Origin: a virus
IMG/VR virus record: IMGVR_UViG_3300027320_000023
Location: 1-36,350 of that record
Length of the DNA: 36,350 nt
Strand: one strand, 5' to 3'
Part shown: one piece after another, positions 1 to 8,259 of the stretch
How positions within the stretch are numbered: position 1 is the stretch's first letter
How the letters are laid out: the number at the start of each line of letters is the position of its first letter
The notes under the pieces: model-generated
The model's input: only the letters and a program-made list of their open reading frames with translations
Databases searched by the model: none
Told to the model about the DNA's origin: nothing
Made by a program: the position numbers and the translations under genes

Positions 1-280
1 CCCGACCCGTACCATCAACAGGGCCACACGCAGTGCGCGTACCGCTCTCCGATTCTCTAAATAGCTGCTTCCCGTTAATGACATAACGCACACCACTCAT
101 TACGGTGTCGCCACGATCAACACCGGCCCCATAGGAGACGAGTTTCAAACCTGGGAACGCCTGAATGCACGTGTCTTTCGTTCCACTGGACACCGTATTG
201 ATTACGTTCCTGGCCTGCTCGTCGCTAAATTGCGTGGCATCATGCCGCCCGATATTGGCCCACAATTTAAACGGTATCAA
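1..280 (-). CDS. Partial gp10-like packaged-DNA stabilisation protein (N-terminus only)
   Basis: An open frame runs from a TTG at 280 down to base 1 without a stop, so only about 93 N-terminal residues are present. The TTG overlaps the TGA of the upstream adaptor gene (TTGA), as elsewhere in this genome. The residues FPGLKLVSYGAGVDRGD, followed by a Tyr/Val-rich stretch (VRYVINGKQLF), resemble the N-terminus of P22 gp10-type proteins, which begin with a 'FPG' segment and then beta-propeller-like repeats and help close the portal after DNA packaging. The position after the head-tail adaptor fits. The family call rests on a short stretch and gene order only. Confidence 0.5.
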   Translation of the reverse strand, partial: MIPFKLWANIGRHDATQFSDEQARNVINTVSSGTKDTCIQAFPGLKLVSYGAGVDRGDTVMSGVRYVINGKQLFRESESGTRTACGPVDGTGR

Positions 281-894
281 ACAACCATCCCCTGTACAGA
301 CATGGCGGGCGCTGGCCCGTATCGACCGAGTCTGGATTTACGGTTAGCGCGGGCAACTTCTTTGTCGAATATACCGCTCCAATATTCCGCTTTATCTTCC
401 ATTAGCGCCCATTGATAAAACTGGTGAAGGCAACCAGCCAAGTATATTTTTGGGTAATTCAGTAGAACATCGTTGGTTGTATTTGTGGAACTAAGCGCGT
501 CAAGCTCAACGTAGTATTGCATTTCCAACGGATAGGCAATGTCAGCAATACGGTTGAACTCGATCTCACTTGTAATAGCGTATTCCCAAGGGACGCCAAC
601 GCTGTCAAGAATGTTCATGTTCTTCAAATCTCGGGAATTCATGTCATGCCAAATACCACCAATCTGAATTTTTAATCGACGCATCTTAATGAAGCCGTTC
701 GGCAACGGTAGAAACCTTTCAACAGTAGAAGCCGATGCCGTGGCCAGAACATCCATTTCTTTAACGCGCAGCGCCTCCCAAATGTCGGCCTCCGTTAAAT
801 CGATAAAAGTGTCCAGCATCGAAAGCGAATCATTACGCTTCGAGTACTTCTGAACAGCGTCCTTTAACTCTGCGTACGTTGAGATAGTCGACAT
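277..894 (-). CDS. Head-tail adaptor (P22 gp4-like position)
   Basis: A 205-aa protein with an N-terminal helical region (TYAELKDAVQKYSKRND, then FIDLTEADIWEALRV), a central beta-rich part and a C-terminal helical segment rich in aromatic and charged residues (HQFYQWALMEDKAEYW). This helical 'TEADIW' layout is typical of phage connector/adaptor proteins that bind under the portal. It lies between the capsid genes and the gp10-like gene. Its TGA overlaps the TTG of the next gene. The role is inferred from layout and gene order; no catalytic motif is expected. Confidence 0.6.
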   Translation of the reverse strand: MSTISTYAELKDAVQKYSKRNDSLSMLDTFIDLTEADIWEALRVKEMDVLATASASTVERFLPLPNGFIKMRRLKIQIGGIWHDMNSRDLKNMNILDSVGVPWEYAITSEIEFNRIADIAYPLEMQYYVELDALSSTNTTNDVLLNYPKIYLAGCLHQFYQWALMEDKAEYWSGIFDKEVARANRKSRLGRYGPAPAMSVQGMVV

Positions 895-907
895 AAAAGA
901 AAGGGGG

Positions 908-1102
908 CTATAAGCCCCCTACCTCGTCGTCATCCTTTGAGGTGCTAACTCTCCGGACTTTCTTGGGTTTGTCTTCGTCTAGCTTGACCATCCAGGTTTC
1001 GGAGAAATCTTTTGGGTCGATATCAAACACATCACCATTGCGTCTGCGCATACCGCCAGAGAAGCCGAACTTGCCTTTTGCGAACTTAGCTTTGACTCGC
1101 AT
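908..1102 (-). CDS. Small basic hypothetical protein in the capsid module
   Basis: 64 aa starting MRVKAKFAKGKFGF. The longest open frame begins further upstream, but the ATG at 1102 has an AAGGAG ribosome binding site about 8 nt before it, so this start is preferred and the 27-residue extension is probably not translated. The N-terminus is Lys/Gly-rich and the C-terminus is acidic and low in complexity (TSKDDDEVGGL). It sits between the Bbp16-like gene and the adaptor. I do not recognise a family; a virion-associated peptide is a guess from position. Confidence 0.6.
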   Translation of the reverse strand: MRVKAKFAKGKFGFSGGMRRRNGDVFDIDPKDFSETWMVKLDEDKPKKVRRVSTSKDDDEVGGL

Positions 1103-1113
1103 CAATAGACTCC

Positions 1114-1593
1114 TTAAGCGATAGTTGAGTTGTTGGCATAATGAATAATGGGATCGGCAATCATGCTCAAAGGTTGCAACCATGCCGAGATGGTAATGGT
1201 TGGAGTGGAGCCGGCCATAACGGAACGAATACCCAAGTATCGGGCTGCTTCATCAATACTTACTGCAGGTATCGGGATTACGAACTTAAACCCTGGAACC
1301 AGTAAGTCAGCATTCTGAGCTGGCGCATCGGGAGTGCCGGATTCGAAAACCCGACGACCAACTAATTGACGGCCTGTGGATTGCGCGGCATTAGTCGCAT
1401 ACTCCACTTCAAAGGTGTAATCCTCATCACCTGAAGTCTGGTCTGCTGCCACTTCCACCACGAATAAAACCCCTAAAGGTTCTCCGTGGCCCATTGACCG
1501 TGCCACTTGCAGGTCGATTACGTTTTCACCCACGGCACCTGTAGAGGTAAGCGCTTGCGAGCTTGAAAACTGTGCTTGTGCATCAAGAATCAT
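1114..1593 (-). CDS. Bbp16-like capsid cement protein
   Basis: 159 aa beginning MILDAQAQFSSSQALT, rich in beta-prone residues, with the GEPLGVLFVVEV segment and a C-terminal ISAWLQPLS strand. Length, N-terminus and the position directly after the major capsid gene match the Bordetella phage BPP-1 Bbp16 family, a jellyroll cement protein that sits on the capsid surface. The ATG has AAGGAG about 5 nt upstream. Recognition is from memory of the family pattern; a profile search would settle it. Confidence 0.65.
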   Translation of the reverse strand: MILDAQAQFSSSQALTSTGAVGENVIDLQVARSMGHGEPLGVLFVVEVAADQTSGDEDYTFEVEYATNAAQSTGRQLVGRRVFESGTPDAPAQNADLLVPGFKFVIPIPAVSIDEAARYLGIRSVMAGSTPTITISAWLQPLSMIADPIIHYANNSTIA

Positions 1594-1604
1594 GTGAATT
1601 CTCC

Positions 1605-2624
1605 TTAAGAAATTGCTGTTTCAGCGTTGGTGATACAGTCGTTAATCAACAACGGAATGCCGTGGAATCGCAGTTGCTCGTAACGCTTACCAAACTGGTT
1701 AGTAGCTTCCTGAACTGTCACAACAGTGTTGGACGAATCCAGTGCTGCAATGCGCAGGTTTGAGGCAACTGTGCGGTTAACCAAGAAGTACGGCTTGCAT
1801 GAATCCAAGCTGTAAATGCGGTCAATCAACTTAGTCATCAGCTTGATGATGGACGTGGAAGCGGTCAGAGCCTGCGTACTGGTTAATGCAACCAGATCAG
1901 ACACTTCAATGTTCGCAATGCGAGCACCATACCGCCAATCCTCAACAACTAAACCAGCATCCCACTCATAGTTATCCATGTATGCGCGGTATCTGTTGCC
2001 GTTTTCATCGAATGCGTCCTGCAAGCCGAGGTCTTCATGCATTAGGCCCGCTTGTGAGTTGCTTGGGAAAATCCCGTATATGGTGGTGTCTGACAGGCCA
2101 ACCAAATAAATAGAGGTCGTGTCAGACCCGGAGCCACCAGCCAGCAATATTTGCTCACCATTCTCTGCGCTTGAATCGTTGTAGTAACTTGCAAGTCCAA
2201 CGAATTCAGCAGAAGACGAAGCGGTTCCATAAATGCTAGTCTGCGCCATTTCCTGGGTCATCCCTTCCATGTGCGCTTCCATCCGGCGATAGCGATATTG
2301 CTTTTCGTTGCGGTTTAGCTTCGCAATCTTTCGGTCAACCTGAGATCGGTCAGACAGCATCCCGCACTGAAAATTGACCTGCGCGGTTGAGTCTGTGGTA
2401 TTCGGAACACCAGAGTTCAGCATGCGCCAAGTCGGAGTTGGCAGACCTGTTTGAACAGTAGCTTGGTGGCCTGTGGGCAAGTTGCCTTGGACGAACGGTA
2501 GAACATCGAGAAACTGGTTTTTCTGGCTCAACAGCATAGCCATACGCTGAAGAGATTTGCCATCAGGAGCAAGCTCCTTGGCCCAGTCGTAAAGTGTGTA
2601 AAGATCGCCGCCTAATGTAGACAT
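1605..2624 (-). CDS. Major capsid protein (BPP-1 type)
   Basis: 339 aa, the usual size for this family. The N-terminus is helical (LGGDLYTLYDWAKELAPDG) and is followed by FLDVLPFVQGN, TGHQATVQTGLPTPTWR and a middle region RYRRMEAHMEGMTQEMAQT. These features are typical of HK97-fold capsid proteins of BPP-1-like podoviruses. It follows the scaffold gene by about 11 nt and precedes the cement protein. The start has AGGAAA upstream. The neighbourhood portal-scaffold-capsid-cement supports the call. Confidence 0.8.
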   Translation of the reverse strand: MSTLGGDLYTLYDWAKELAPDGKSLQRMAMLLSQKNQFLDVLPFVQGNLPTGHQATVQTGLPTPTWRMLNSGVPNTTDSTAQVNFQCGMLSDRSQVDRKIAKLNRNEKQYRYRRMEAHMEGMTQEMAQTSIYGTASSSAEFVGLASYYNDSSAENGEQILLAGGSGSDTTSIYLVGLSDTTIYGIFPSNSQAGLMHEDLGLQDAFDENGNRYRAYMDNYEWDAGLVVEDWRYGARIANIEVSDLVALTSTQALTASTSIIKLMTKLIDRIYSLDSCKPYFLVNRTVASNLRIAALDSSNTVVTVQEATNQFGKRYEQLRFHGIPLLINDCITNAETAIS

Positions 2625-2635
2625 GTTTTATTTCC

Positions 2636-3433
2636 TCAATCAGTGCCGTAGACTTCTTCCCACGGCTTTAGGTTTGGTTTTGAATTGGATGTTGAAGGCT
2701 TTGAGACCTTCGGGGCTTTAACCACTCGCTTCATCACGTTTGGCTTGTTCGCCATTAACTTGTCGTACTTCGCTGCTTTCAGAATTGCTTCCATGACTTT
2801 CGGGCTTGTTACTCGTTCAAATTCATGATCGGTAATGCCCACGTCTTTGGCGTAACTCGTGATTGCGTCGATGTCTGACTTGCGCTTGGCTTCGTCTTGC
2901 CAGCCCAGTGACTCTGCGATTTGCTTTGCTGCTTCGTTACCGAGTTCACTTTTGAGTTTTGCGTGTTTGGCTTTCAGGGATTCAAGCGCTTTACCGCGCT
3001 TCTCCATTTGGCCCTTCACTTTCAAATACTCGGCGGTGTCCTCGTTCGCCAGCAGCTCGTCAAGGTCAACGTTTTTCAAATCACCCAGCGCAAGGCTTTC
3101 AATTTCAGATTCCATCTCGGCCAGCATGTTTAGCCCATCGGCTAGTTGTGCCTGCTGTGCTTTAACGGCCTTCTGTGATTCAGATAGCGCTTGTGTTTTC
3201 TGGGTGTAGTCAGCGTCTTTCATGTGACCGGACTTCCACTTCTTGATGTCGGCTGCGCTTACTTCCTCGCCGTCTATGTCGTAATAGACGTCTTCGGGAA
3301 GGTCGCTTTCTTCACCTTCTGTGGCTGCTGACGTGTCCTCATCGCCTTCAATGACCGTTGAGGTATCTACGGCTTCTTCTGCTTCGGTTGCTCCGATGGA
3401 GTCCTCTACAATTTCTTCAATTTCGTCTGGCAT
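2636..3433 (-). CDS. Capsid scaffolding protein
   Basis: 265 aa, very acidic N-terminal third (EEIVEDSIGATEAEEAVD), a long central coiled coil (SQKAVKAQQAQLADGLNML and onward) and a basic C-terminus (MKRVVKAPKVSKPSTS). This acidic/coiled-coil/basic layout directly before the major capsid gene is the usual one for phage scaffolds. An intrinsic terminator lies just upstream at 3463-3485, so expression probably depends on antitermination or a local promoter. Confidence 0.75.
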   Translation of the reverse strand: MPDEIEEIVEDSIGATEAEEAVDTSTVIEGDEDTSAATEGEESDLPEDVYYDIDGEEVSAADIKKWKSGHMKDADYTQKTQALSESQKAVKAQQAQLADGLNMLAEMESEIESLALGDLKNVDLDELLANEDTAEYLKVKGQMEKRGKALESLKAKHAKLKSELGNEAAKQIAESLGWQDEAKRKSDIDAITSYAKDVGITDHEFERVTSPKVMEAILKAAKYDKLMANKPNVMKRVVKAPKVSKPSTSNSKPNLKPWEEVYGTD

Positions 3434-3462
3434 TTGGAATCCTCTAGGGTTGTTCCGGGCAT

Positions 3463-3485
3463 AAAAAAACCCGCACTAGGCGGGT
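3463..3485 (-). terminator. Intrinsic terminator between coiled-coil protein and scaffold
   Basis: On the minus strand: stem ACCCGC, loop CTAGT, stem GCGGGT, followed by a run of seven T and then ATGCCC. It separates the portal side of the late operon from the scaffold/capsid genes. The loop and 3' flank are the same as in the terminator at 11572-11594. Confidence 0.75.
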
Positions 3486-3504
3486 CTGTTAGTTAATGAA
3501 TTGG

Positions 3505-3783
3505 TTATGAAATCTTTTCCTTCAATCGCTGCAATAACGTTTTGTTGGCGTTCTCGCCATTCCGAATCATCTTTTCCATTCGGTTCACAATGCCGTTTAA
3601 TGCTTGCAGCTTGCGCCAAAGCTCTTCGCGTTCCTCTGCTTCTTTGAATTTAGTCTGTTCAAACTGAGCGATGTACTCGGCTTTCATCAGGGTAATGACG
3701 TGCTTGTAAGCTGGATGATTCAACCACTGATCGGCACCCTGCCCTTGAGCAATGATTGTTTTTAGACGCGCTTCCTCATCCAT
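3505..3783 (-). CDS. Small helical protein between portal and scaffold
   Basis: 92 aa, almost entirely predicted helix/coiled coil (KFKEAEEREELWRKLQALN then NRMEKMIRNGENANK). The start ATG overlaps the last bases of the portal stop region, so it is translationally coupled to the portal. Short coiled-coil proteins in this position are common in P22/BPP-1-like phages but have no agreed function. A minus-strand terminator follows. Confidence 0.6.
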   Translation of the reverse strand: MDEEARLKTIIAQGQGADQWLNHPAYKHVITLMKAEYIAQFEQTKFKEAEEREELWRKLQALNGIVNRMEKMIRNGENANKTLLQRLKEKIS

Positions 3784-5864
3784 TAAACGGTGCTCCCCGG
3801 TATGTCTTTATTGGAATCAACTTCTAACTTGGTTAGCTGGAATGCCATTTGCTGCTGGAACTCTCTCTGCTGCTGCTGGAATTCCTGTTGCCACTTCTGC
3901 ATATCCATCATGAATTTCTTGGCATCCAATTCCTGCTTGGACTGAGCCTCCATCAGCTTAGCCTGAGCTTTCATTTCCTCGGCCTTGAGATACGGGTCTT
4001 GCATCATCTGTTGAGCCTGACTGAGCATTGCTTTCATCTGCTCGTTTTCGGCCATAAGCTGTTCTTCAGGCACTTCAGGATCGTTGTAGTAACGAGAGGT
4101 GTCTGGCTTGCCTAATGCCCTGGCCAAATCATCCAGCGTGTTGTAAATCTTCTTGGAGTCAACGAGAGGCGAGCCCGTTTGGAGCAGTCCGGTTTGTGTC
4201 TGCAGCATGGCCCCCAAGTTCTCGATAGCCTCGGCACTGTCACCGGCGCCGAGCCCAACCTGGGATTGGCAGTAGTGTTCATAACGCCACTTGCGCGGGT
4301 CGACCGTCATCTCCTTACCGAGCACCATGATCTCGCACTCAGTGTCCTGGTAGTGCTGAGCAGTCCAGATCACGCCTTCATAAAGCTGTCGGAACCCGGT
4401 CTCAGCGTAGACGCGAGCAACCAATTCAATCTTGGCTTGTGCGCTCTCCTCAATTCCTTCGAACCGGGTAGCAGTTTCTTTATAGAATTTGTCAGAGCTA
4501 AGCCCTTGGTTAGCAAGCTGGGCACCGAGGGAGTTTGATTTCTCGGTATCAAGGTATTGGACAACCTGAAGCGCGCTGTCGCCAATATAGGGCACAACCA
4601 GTGGCATTAACGCTTCGTGCGGCGAGCCATCGACCCGAACATATCCATTGATCCGGTGCACCGCCAAATCATCAAGATCGACCTTACCGCCATCAATTGA
4701 CCCGGCACTGTCATCCACTGCCATGCGGGGACGGTTCACGGAATAAACGTTGTCCATGATCCCGCGCTTAATTGCAGTCTTCTCAAGCTGGTAACGTTGC
4801 GCCTGCTCGCCTCGTGACTTGCCAATAGCGGTGTGCGGCATGAGTATTTGTGAGTTGATAGCGTAGGGTGCGATACCGTATGGCTCGTTCTGCAGTATCT
4901 TCTCGCCGCACTTCATGATGAATCGGCGCTCTGGTATGCCGTCCTCATCGTAATCAACCAGCGGATACAGGTTTTGGATTACCACCTGTTCATTGGTCCA
5001 GTGATAACCGGACTTGTAATCCCAGCCGCCCTGATCTTCGAACCGGTCTTGCCGTACCTCCTCGCCCCGCTCTGTCTGCATGGGGGGAAGCTTGCGAATC
5101 ATTTCCTTGTCGAAGCCCTCGGCAACCAGCTGACCTTTGGTCTTGGTGCACTCATCACCAATCATTGCCGCGGTATCTTTATCGTCAGCACCGCGCGAGA
5201 TGATGAACGACTCGGGCGGGACATTAACCAGCGTGATCTTCTTGGTTTTCTTTACGACTCGGAAGCGGACGTTATATCGAGTCTCGCTTGGCTCTGAGAC
5301 TTCACCTTCAAGCGTCTGCATCTGCGAGCGCTTTGCTTTGATCTCATCCTGTGATTCAATCTCAACCTTCTCGACATCATCACCAGCCTCCAAGTCCTGC
5401 ATTAACAACGTTAGCTCATCTTCACTCAGCCCCTCATACATCACGTATTCAGGCTTCTCGATCTCGTCCGGATAGAATTTAATGATCGAACACTTAGAGA
5501 ATCCAGGTTCTTTCAGAAAGTCGTGAATGATCTTGAACGAGTCGCGCTGGCTTCGGATGATGTAGTCCGCGTAATCAGTCTTCTGCTTAGCTTCCTCTAC
5601 GTCATCTTTGCCGAATGGCTTGAACCCCAATATCTTGCTCGGGCCGAGAAACACGCGAGCCAGCGCAGGCATGTCGCTTTCGACCATATCGTAATGATCG
5701 GACGCAATCACCTGGCTATGCCCAGGCTCCTCGTTGCCGTACTTTTCTTGGTTGTACGAGTCAGTAAGCGACTTATTCTTGTTCTTGAAATCATCGTTAG
5801 CATACTTAATAGAATCGTTTAGCTGATTCTTTAAGATTGTAAGTAGCTCTAGCTCTGTCATCAT
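3783..5864 (-). CDS. Portal protein (P22-like)
   Basis: 693 aa, close to the length of P22-type portals. The N-terminus is helical with the VESDMPALARVFLGPSKI segment, the middle contains VPPESFIISRGADD typical of this family, and the C-terminal 100 residues form a Gln/Met-rich coiled coil (barrel-like, MLSQAQQMMQDPYLKAEEM). It forms the dodecameric DNA-entry ring at one capsid vertex. It directly follows the large terminase gene (3-nt gap), the standard order. Confidence 0.85.
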   Translation of the reverse strand: MMTELELLTILKNQLNDSIKYANDDFKNKNKSLTDSYNQEKYGNEEPGHSQVIASDHYDMVESDMPALARVFLGPSKILGFKPFGKDDVEEAKQKTDYADYIIRSQRDSFKIIHDFLKEPGFSKCSIIKFYPDEIEKPEYVMYEGLSEDELTLLMQDLEAGDDVEKVEIESQDEIKAKRSQMQTLEGEVSEPSETRYNVRFRVVKKTKKITLVNVPPESFIISRGADDKDTAAMIGDECTKTKGQLVAEGFDKEMIRKLPPMQTERGEEVRQDRFEDQGGWDYKSGYHWTNEQVVIQNLYPLVDYDEDGIPERRFIMKCGEKILQNEPYGIAPYAINSQILMPHTAIGKSRGEQAQRYQLEKTAIKRGIMDNVYSVNRPRMAVDDSAGSIDGGKVDLDDLAVHRINGYVRVDGSPHEALMPLVVPYIGDSALQVVQYLDTEKSNSLGAQLANQGLSSDKFYKETATRFEGIEESAQAKIELVARVYAETGFRQLYEGVIWTAQHYQDTECEIMVLGKEMTVDPRKWRYEHYCQSQVGLGAGDSAEAIENLGAMLQTQTGLLQTGSPLVDSKKIYNTLDDLARALGKPDTSRYYNDPEVPEEQLMAENEQMKAMLSQAQQMMQDPYLKAEEMKAQAKLMEAQSKQELDAKKFMMDMQKWQQEFQQQQREFQQQMAFQLTKLEVDSNKDIPGSTV

Positions 5865-5867
5865 TGC

Positions 5868-7187
5868 TTAAACGATTCCAATAGTTTTGTGTGTTTGCTT
5901 TTTTCTATCTCTGGGCTTTCTCGTCAGTGACGGGAATAGCTCTGTGAATGCCCATACCATGGCGTCCGCTCTATCCGGTGATTTCAGGCCCTGATAACCA
6001 CTAACCGACATAGCGCAAAGCTGATCTTCAATCTCCGGGAAGTAGCCAATGTGGTGAATCTTCCCTTGTTCATACAATGCGGATATAGGCTCAGCTCTGA
6101 CTACCTTGCCGCGAGACGCGACTACTTCTTGGTAGGGTATGTCGGCATCAGCAGCCCTGATCACCGCCTCAACCATTGCCCCGCCATAGTTGCGTTCTGC
6201 GACCACCCTGTCTGCTGAGTGCCGGTGATACGCTTCGGTGGCTATCTTGCCCCACACTTCCGGCTTGTAGCGTCCTGACAAGTCTTCAATCAGGTAGCCA
6301 TGGTTATCCGTTCCTAATGCTGCGACCACGATACCAATCTCGTCTGATCGCTCATCTTCTTCGCCACTGCATCCAGATGGGTCAACAGCAACCACGATGC
6401 GCAAGAAGTCAGGAATGTTCTCTTCTTGGCGTCCAAGCCTGCGGTTCTTGGCGATAAGCTCATCCGTCCACAGCGCACCGTCATCATCATCAGCGAACTT
6501 ACCCAGCAAGAACCGATTGCGCGCCTTCTCCGGCAACCCATCCAAGATGGCCAGATATTCAGGAGCAAGGTTCTCTTTATTGTCTGCCGGATTGATAACG
6601 TGGAACTGATAGTTGTCCGGGTCTTTCTCGGGCTGTTTGGTGTCTGGGTTAATCTTTCGAATGAACCGCAGATACGTCCAGTGCCGCTTTGATGGCGGGT
6701 TGAAATCGTAATAGGCCTTGAGCTTCAGGTTCTCTGTCTGTTGCGCTAACCGGCTAAGCGCCATCACAACCGAGCTAAACGGTATCTGTGAGCACTCATT
6801 GAAGTAGATGGTCGCGAACTCTTGACCGAGCACCTTCTCTGTTCTGTCCTTGTCATCCAGGCCACCGAACCAAACCTGTGACTTGTTCGGCAACTCAAGG
6901 AACCAATCTGTCTTGTTGAGCGTGCACTTGTCCATCAAGCCTGGAAAGCACAAGCTCATCACTTTGGGCAGCGTGTCGTAAACTATCGATGCCTTAATCG
7001 CATTGAAACGAAAACGGAATATGGCGTGTCTGCTTCCTTCAGACTTGAGCGCCCTGATTATGATTGCCCTGACTAGCAGGAATGTCTTGCCACTCCGAGA
7101 GCCGCCACCCAATCCGCAATGTACAGCCCTGCTTATGAGGTAATCCATCGCCTCATCTTGCGCACCGGTTAACTCAAAGTCCTTCAT
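5868..7187 (-). CDS. Terminase large subunit
   Basis: 439 aa. Walker A is GGSRSGKT at residues 28-35, Walker B with the catalytic acidic residue is TIYFNE near residue 130, and the C-terminal RNase H-like nuclease begins at VVAVDPSG near residue 268, with a late Asp in SPDRADAMVWAF. It is the packaging motor that translocates and cuts DNA. Its start overlaps the small-subunit gene by 14 nt, so the two are translationally coupled. Confidence 0.93.
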   Translation of the reverse strand: MKDFELTGAQDEAMDYLISRAVHCGLGGGSRSGKTFLLVRAIIIRALKSEGSRHAIFRFRFNAIKASIVYDTLPKVMSLCFPGLMDKCTLNKTDWFLELPNKSQVWFGGLDDKDRTEKVLGQEFATIYFNECSQIPFSSVVMALSRLAQQTENLKLKAYYDFNPPSKRHWTYLRFIRKINPDTKQPEKDPDNYQFHVINPADNKENLAPEYLAILDGLPEKARNRFLLGKFADDDDGALWTDELIAKNRRLGRQEENIPDFLRIVVAVDPSGCSGEEDERSDEIGIVVAALGTDNHGYLIEDLSGRYKPEVWGKIATEAYHRHSADRVVAERNYGGAMVEAVIRAADADIPYQEVVASRGKVVRAEPISALYEQGKIHHIGYFPEIEDQLCAMSVSGYQGLKSPDRADAMVWAFTELFPSLTRKPRDRKKQTHKTIGIV

Positions 7188-7419
7188 CTTTGGCCTGGAT
7201 GATGAGCTGTATCGGTGCTGAGCCGCTGTGATTCATGTCAACTGGAATCAGCTTTGAATACAGCCTGTAAAACTCAGTCTTATTCTCGATTGCCCACTCA
7301 GCCATTGCTGCTGTGCCACCTATCCTATTGAAAACGGCAAGAATGTTGTCTTTAGCTAGTGCTGTAGCCTTGTTTGGCGTACCTGCCTTCCTGCCGCCTC
7401 TCTTGGTAGTCACTGCCAT
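7174..7419 (-). CDS. Probable terminase small subunit
   Basis: 81 aa with a basic N-terminus (KRGGRKAGTPNKATALAK) followed by a helical region. This 'GRKAGTPNKAT' start is common in small DNA-binding phage proteins, and the position overlapping the large terminase gene argues for the DNA-recognition subunit. It is shorter than most small terminases, so the call rests mainly on context. Its own ribosome binding site is weak; it may be coupled to the short ORF that ends inside its start. Confidence 0.6.
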   Translation of the reverse strand: MAVTTKRGGRKAGTPNKATALAKDNILAVFNRIGGTAAMAEWAIENKTEFYRLYSKLIPVDMNHSGSAPIQLIIQAKDEGL

Positions 7420-7463
7420 CTACTCTGGAAGCTACTTAATTGATTAGTAAGAATCTTTTTCAT
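7410..7463 (-). CDS. Possible 17-aa leader peptide before terminase
   Basis: ATG at 7463 with a strong GAGGAG ribosome binding site 9 nt upstream encodes MKKILTNQLSSFQSRWQ and ends at a TGA that overlaps the terminase small-subunit start by 10 nt. The same frame is open back to the TGA of the 90-aa gene at 7560 but has no normal start codon there. Either a short coupling peptide or the tail of a longer decayed gene. The rest of the 140-nt gap before it (7464-7559) shows nothing else I can support. Confidence 0.35.
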   Translation of the reverse strand: MKKILTNQLSSFQSRWQ

Positions 7464-7559
7464 TTGTGCGCACTCCTCGTAGGTTGGTGCTGTTTGTCGT
7501 ATTTCGCCATGTTTCTGGATATATCCTCGGGATATTCCGTACTCACATGGTGATATGTG

Positions 7560-7832
7560 TCAGCCTGCGATTGTGAAATTGCAATCCGGTGTGCCTGTAA
7601 ACACAACCTTGACCGCGATATTGGCTTTTACTGTGATAGATGCGGGCAGAGTCGATATAGTGCCGTTAGAAAACGTGCGGTCTGTACCGCCATCATCGGT
7701 GTATTGAACTAGACATGAGCTCCCCACTGTTGAGCCTGCAAATAGAATGGCTCTCTCGTGCGGTGTGGCTCCGAGTCCGATACAACCCGGTGAATCCTTG
7801 GTGTAAGTCCCTGCTGCTGATACGTCTGGCAT
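7560..7832 (-). CDS. Small beta-rich virion-type protein
   Basis: 90 aa, beta-strand and Gly/Thr-rich, with no signal peptide. Residues such as GSSCLVQYTDDGGTDRTFS and a C-terminal KVVFTGTPDCNFTIAG resemble small Ig-like or decoration-type phage proteins. It lies between structural genes and terminase. I do not recognise a specific family; a structural or accessory fibre role is inferred from context. Confidence 0.5.
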   Translation of the reverse strand: MPDVSAAGTYTKDSPGCIGLGATPHERAILFAGSTVGSSCLVQYTDDGGTDRTFSNGTISTLPASITVKANIAVKVVFTGTPDCNFTIAG

Positions 7833-7841
7833 GATGGCTCC

Positions 7842-8255
7842 TTACACTGATATCGATAGGGTGAATAGAGTCGCGCCGAAATTGACGAGGAATGTATTTG
7901 TATCGACCATCGATAAATTTGTGCTGTAGTCGAAGAATCCGATTAGCTCATCATTAGCAGCATCAGCGTTGTAAATGACGCCATACCGGAATGGGCCGAC
8001 TGCTCCCGATGCTGTTAGCGTGTGGTCTTGCAATACCAGGCTATAAGTACCACCAGATTGAGACGAACTGACAGTTGTGATATTCCGCGAAGATAGGTTT
8101 GTGTACGATATCTCCGTAATGTCCGCTAACACCGAATTAGCCGCTGATGGCGCTGAATTTGTTAACGCAATTACAATTTGGTCGCTTGAGAGGTCGTGTT
8201 TTTTCTCTGCTAACGCCTCCAAAAAGGTGTTAACAAGTGTGAAAGCAGTTGCCAT
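7842..8255 (-). CDS. Conserved phage structural protein of the 'ALTNSAP' type
   Basis: 137 aa. Helical start (LVNTFLEALAEKKHDLSSDQ) then IVIALTNSAPSAANSVLADI, followed by beta-rich sequence with a GPFRYGVIYN motif and a hydrophobic end. This pattern occurs in a widespread phage protein family found among virion genes of many tailed phages, with no firmly established role; decoration or fibre-base functions have been suggested. Family recognition is from sequence style only. Confidence 0.6.
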   Translation of the reverse strand: MATAFTLVNTFLEALAEKKHDLSSDQIVIALTNSAPSAANSVLADITEISYTNLSSRNITTVSSSQSGGTYSLVLQDHTLTASGAVGPFRYGVIYNADAANDELIGFFDYSTNLSMVDTNTFLVNFGATLFTLSISV

Positions 8256-8259
8256 AGTA

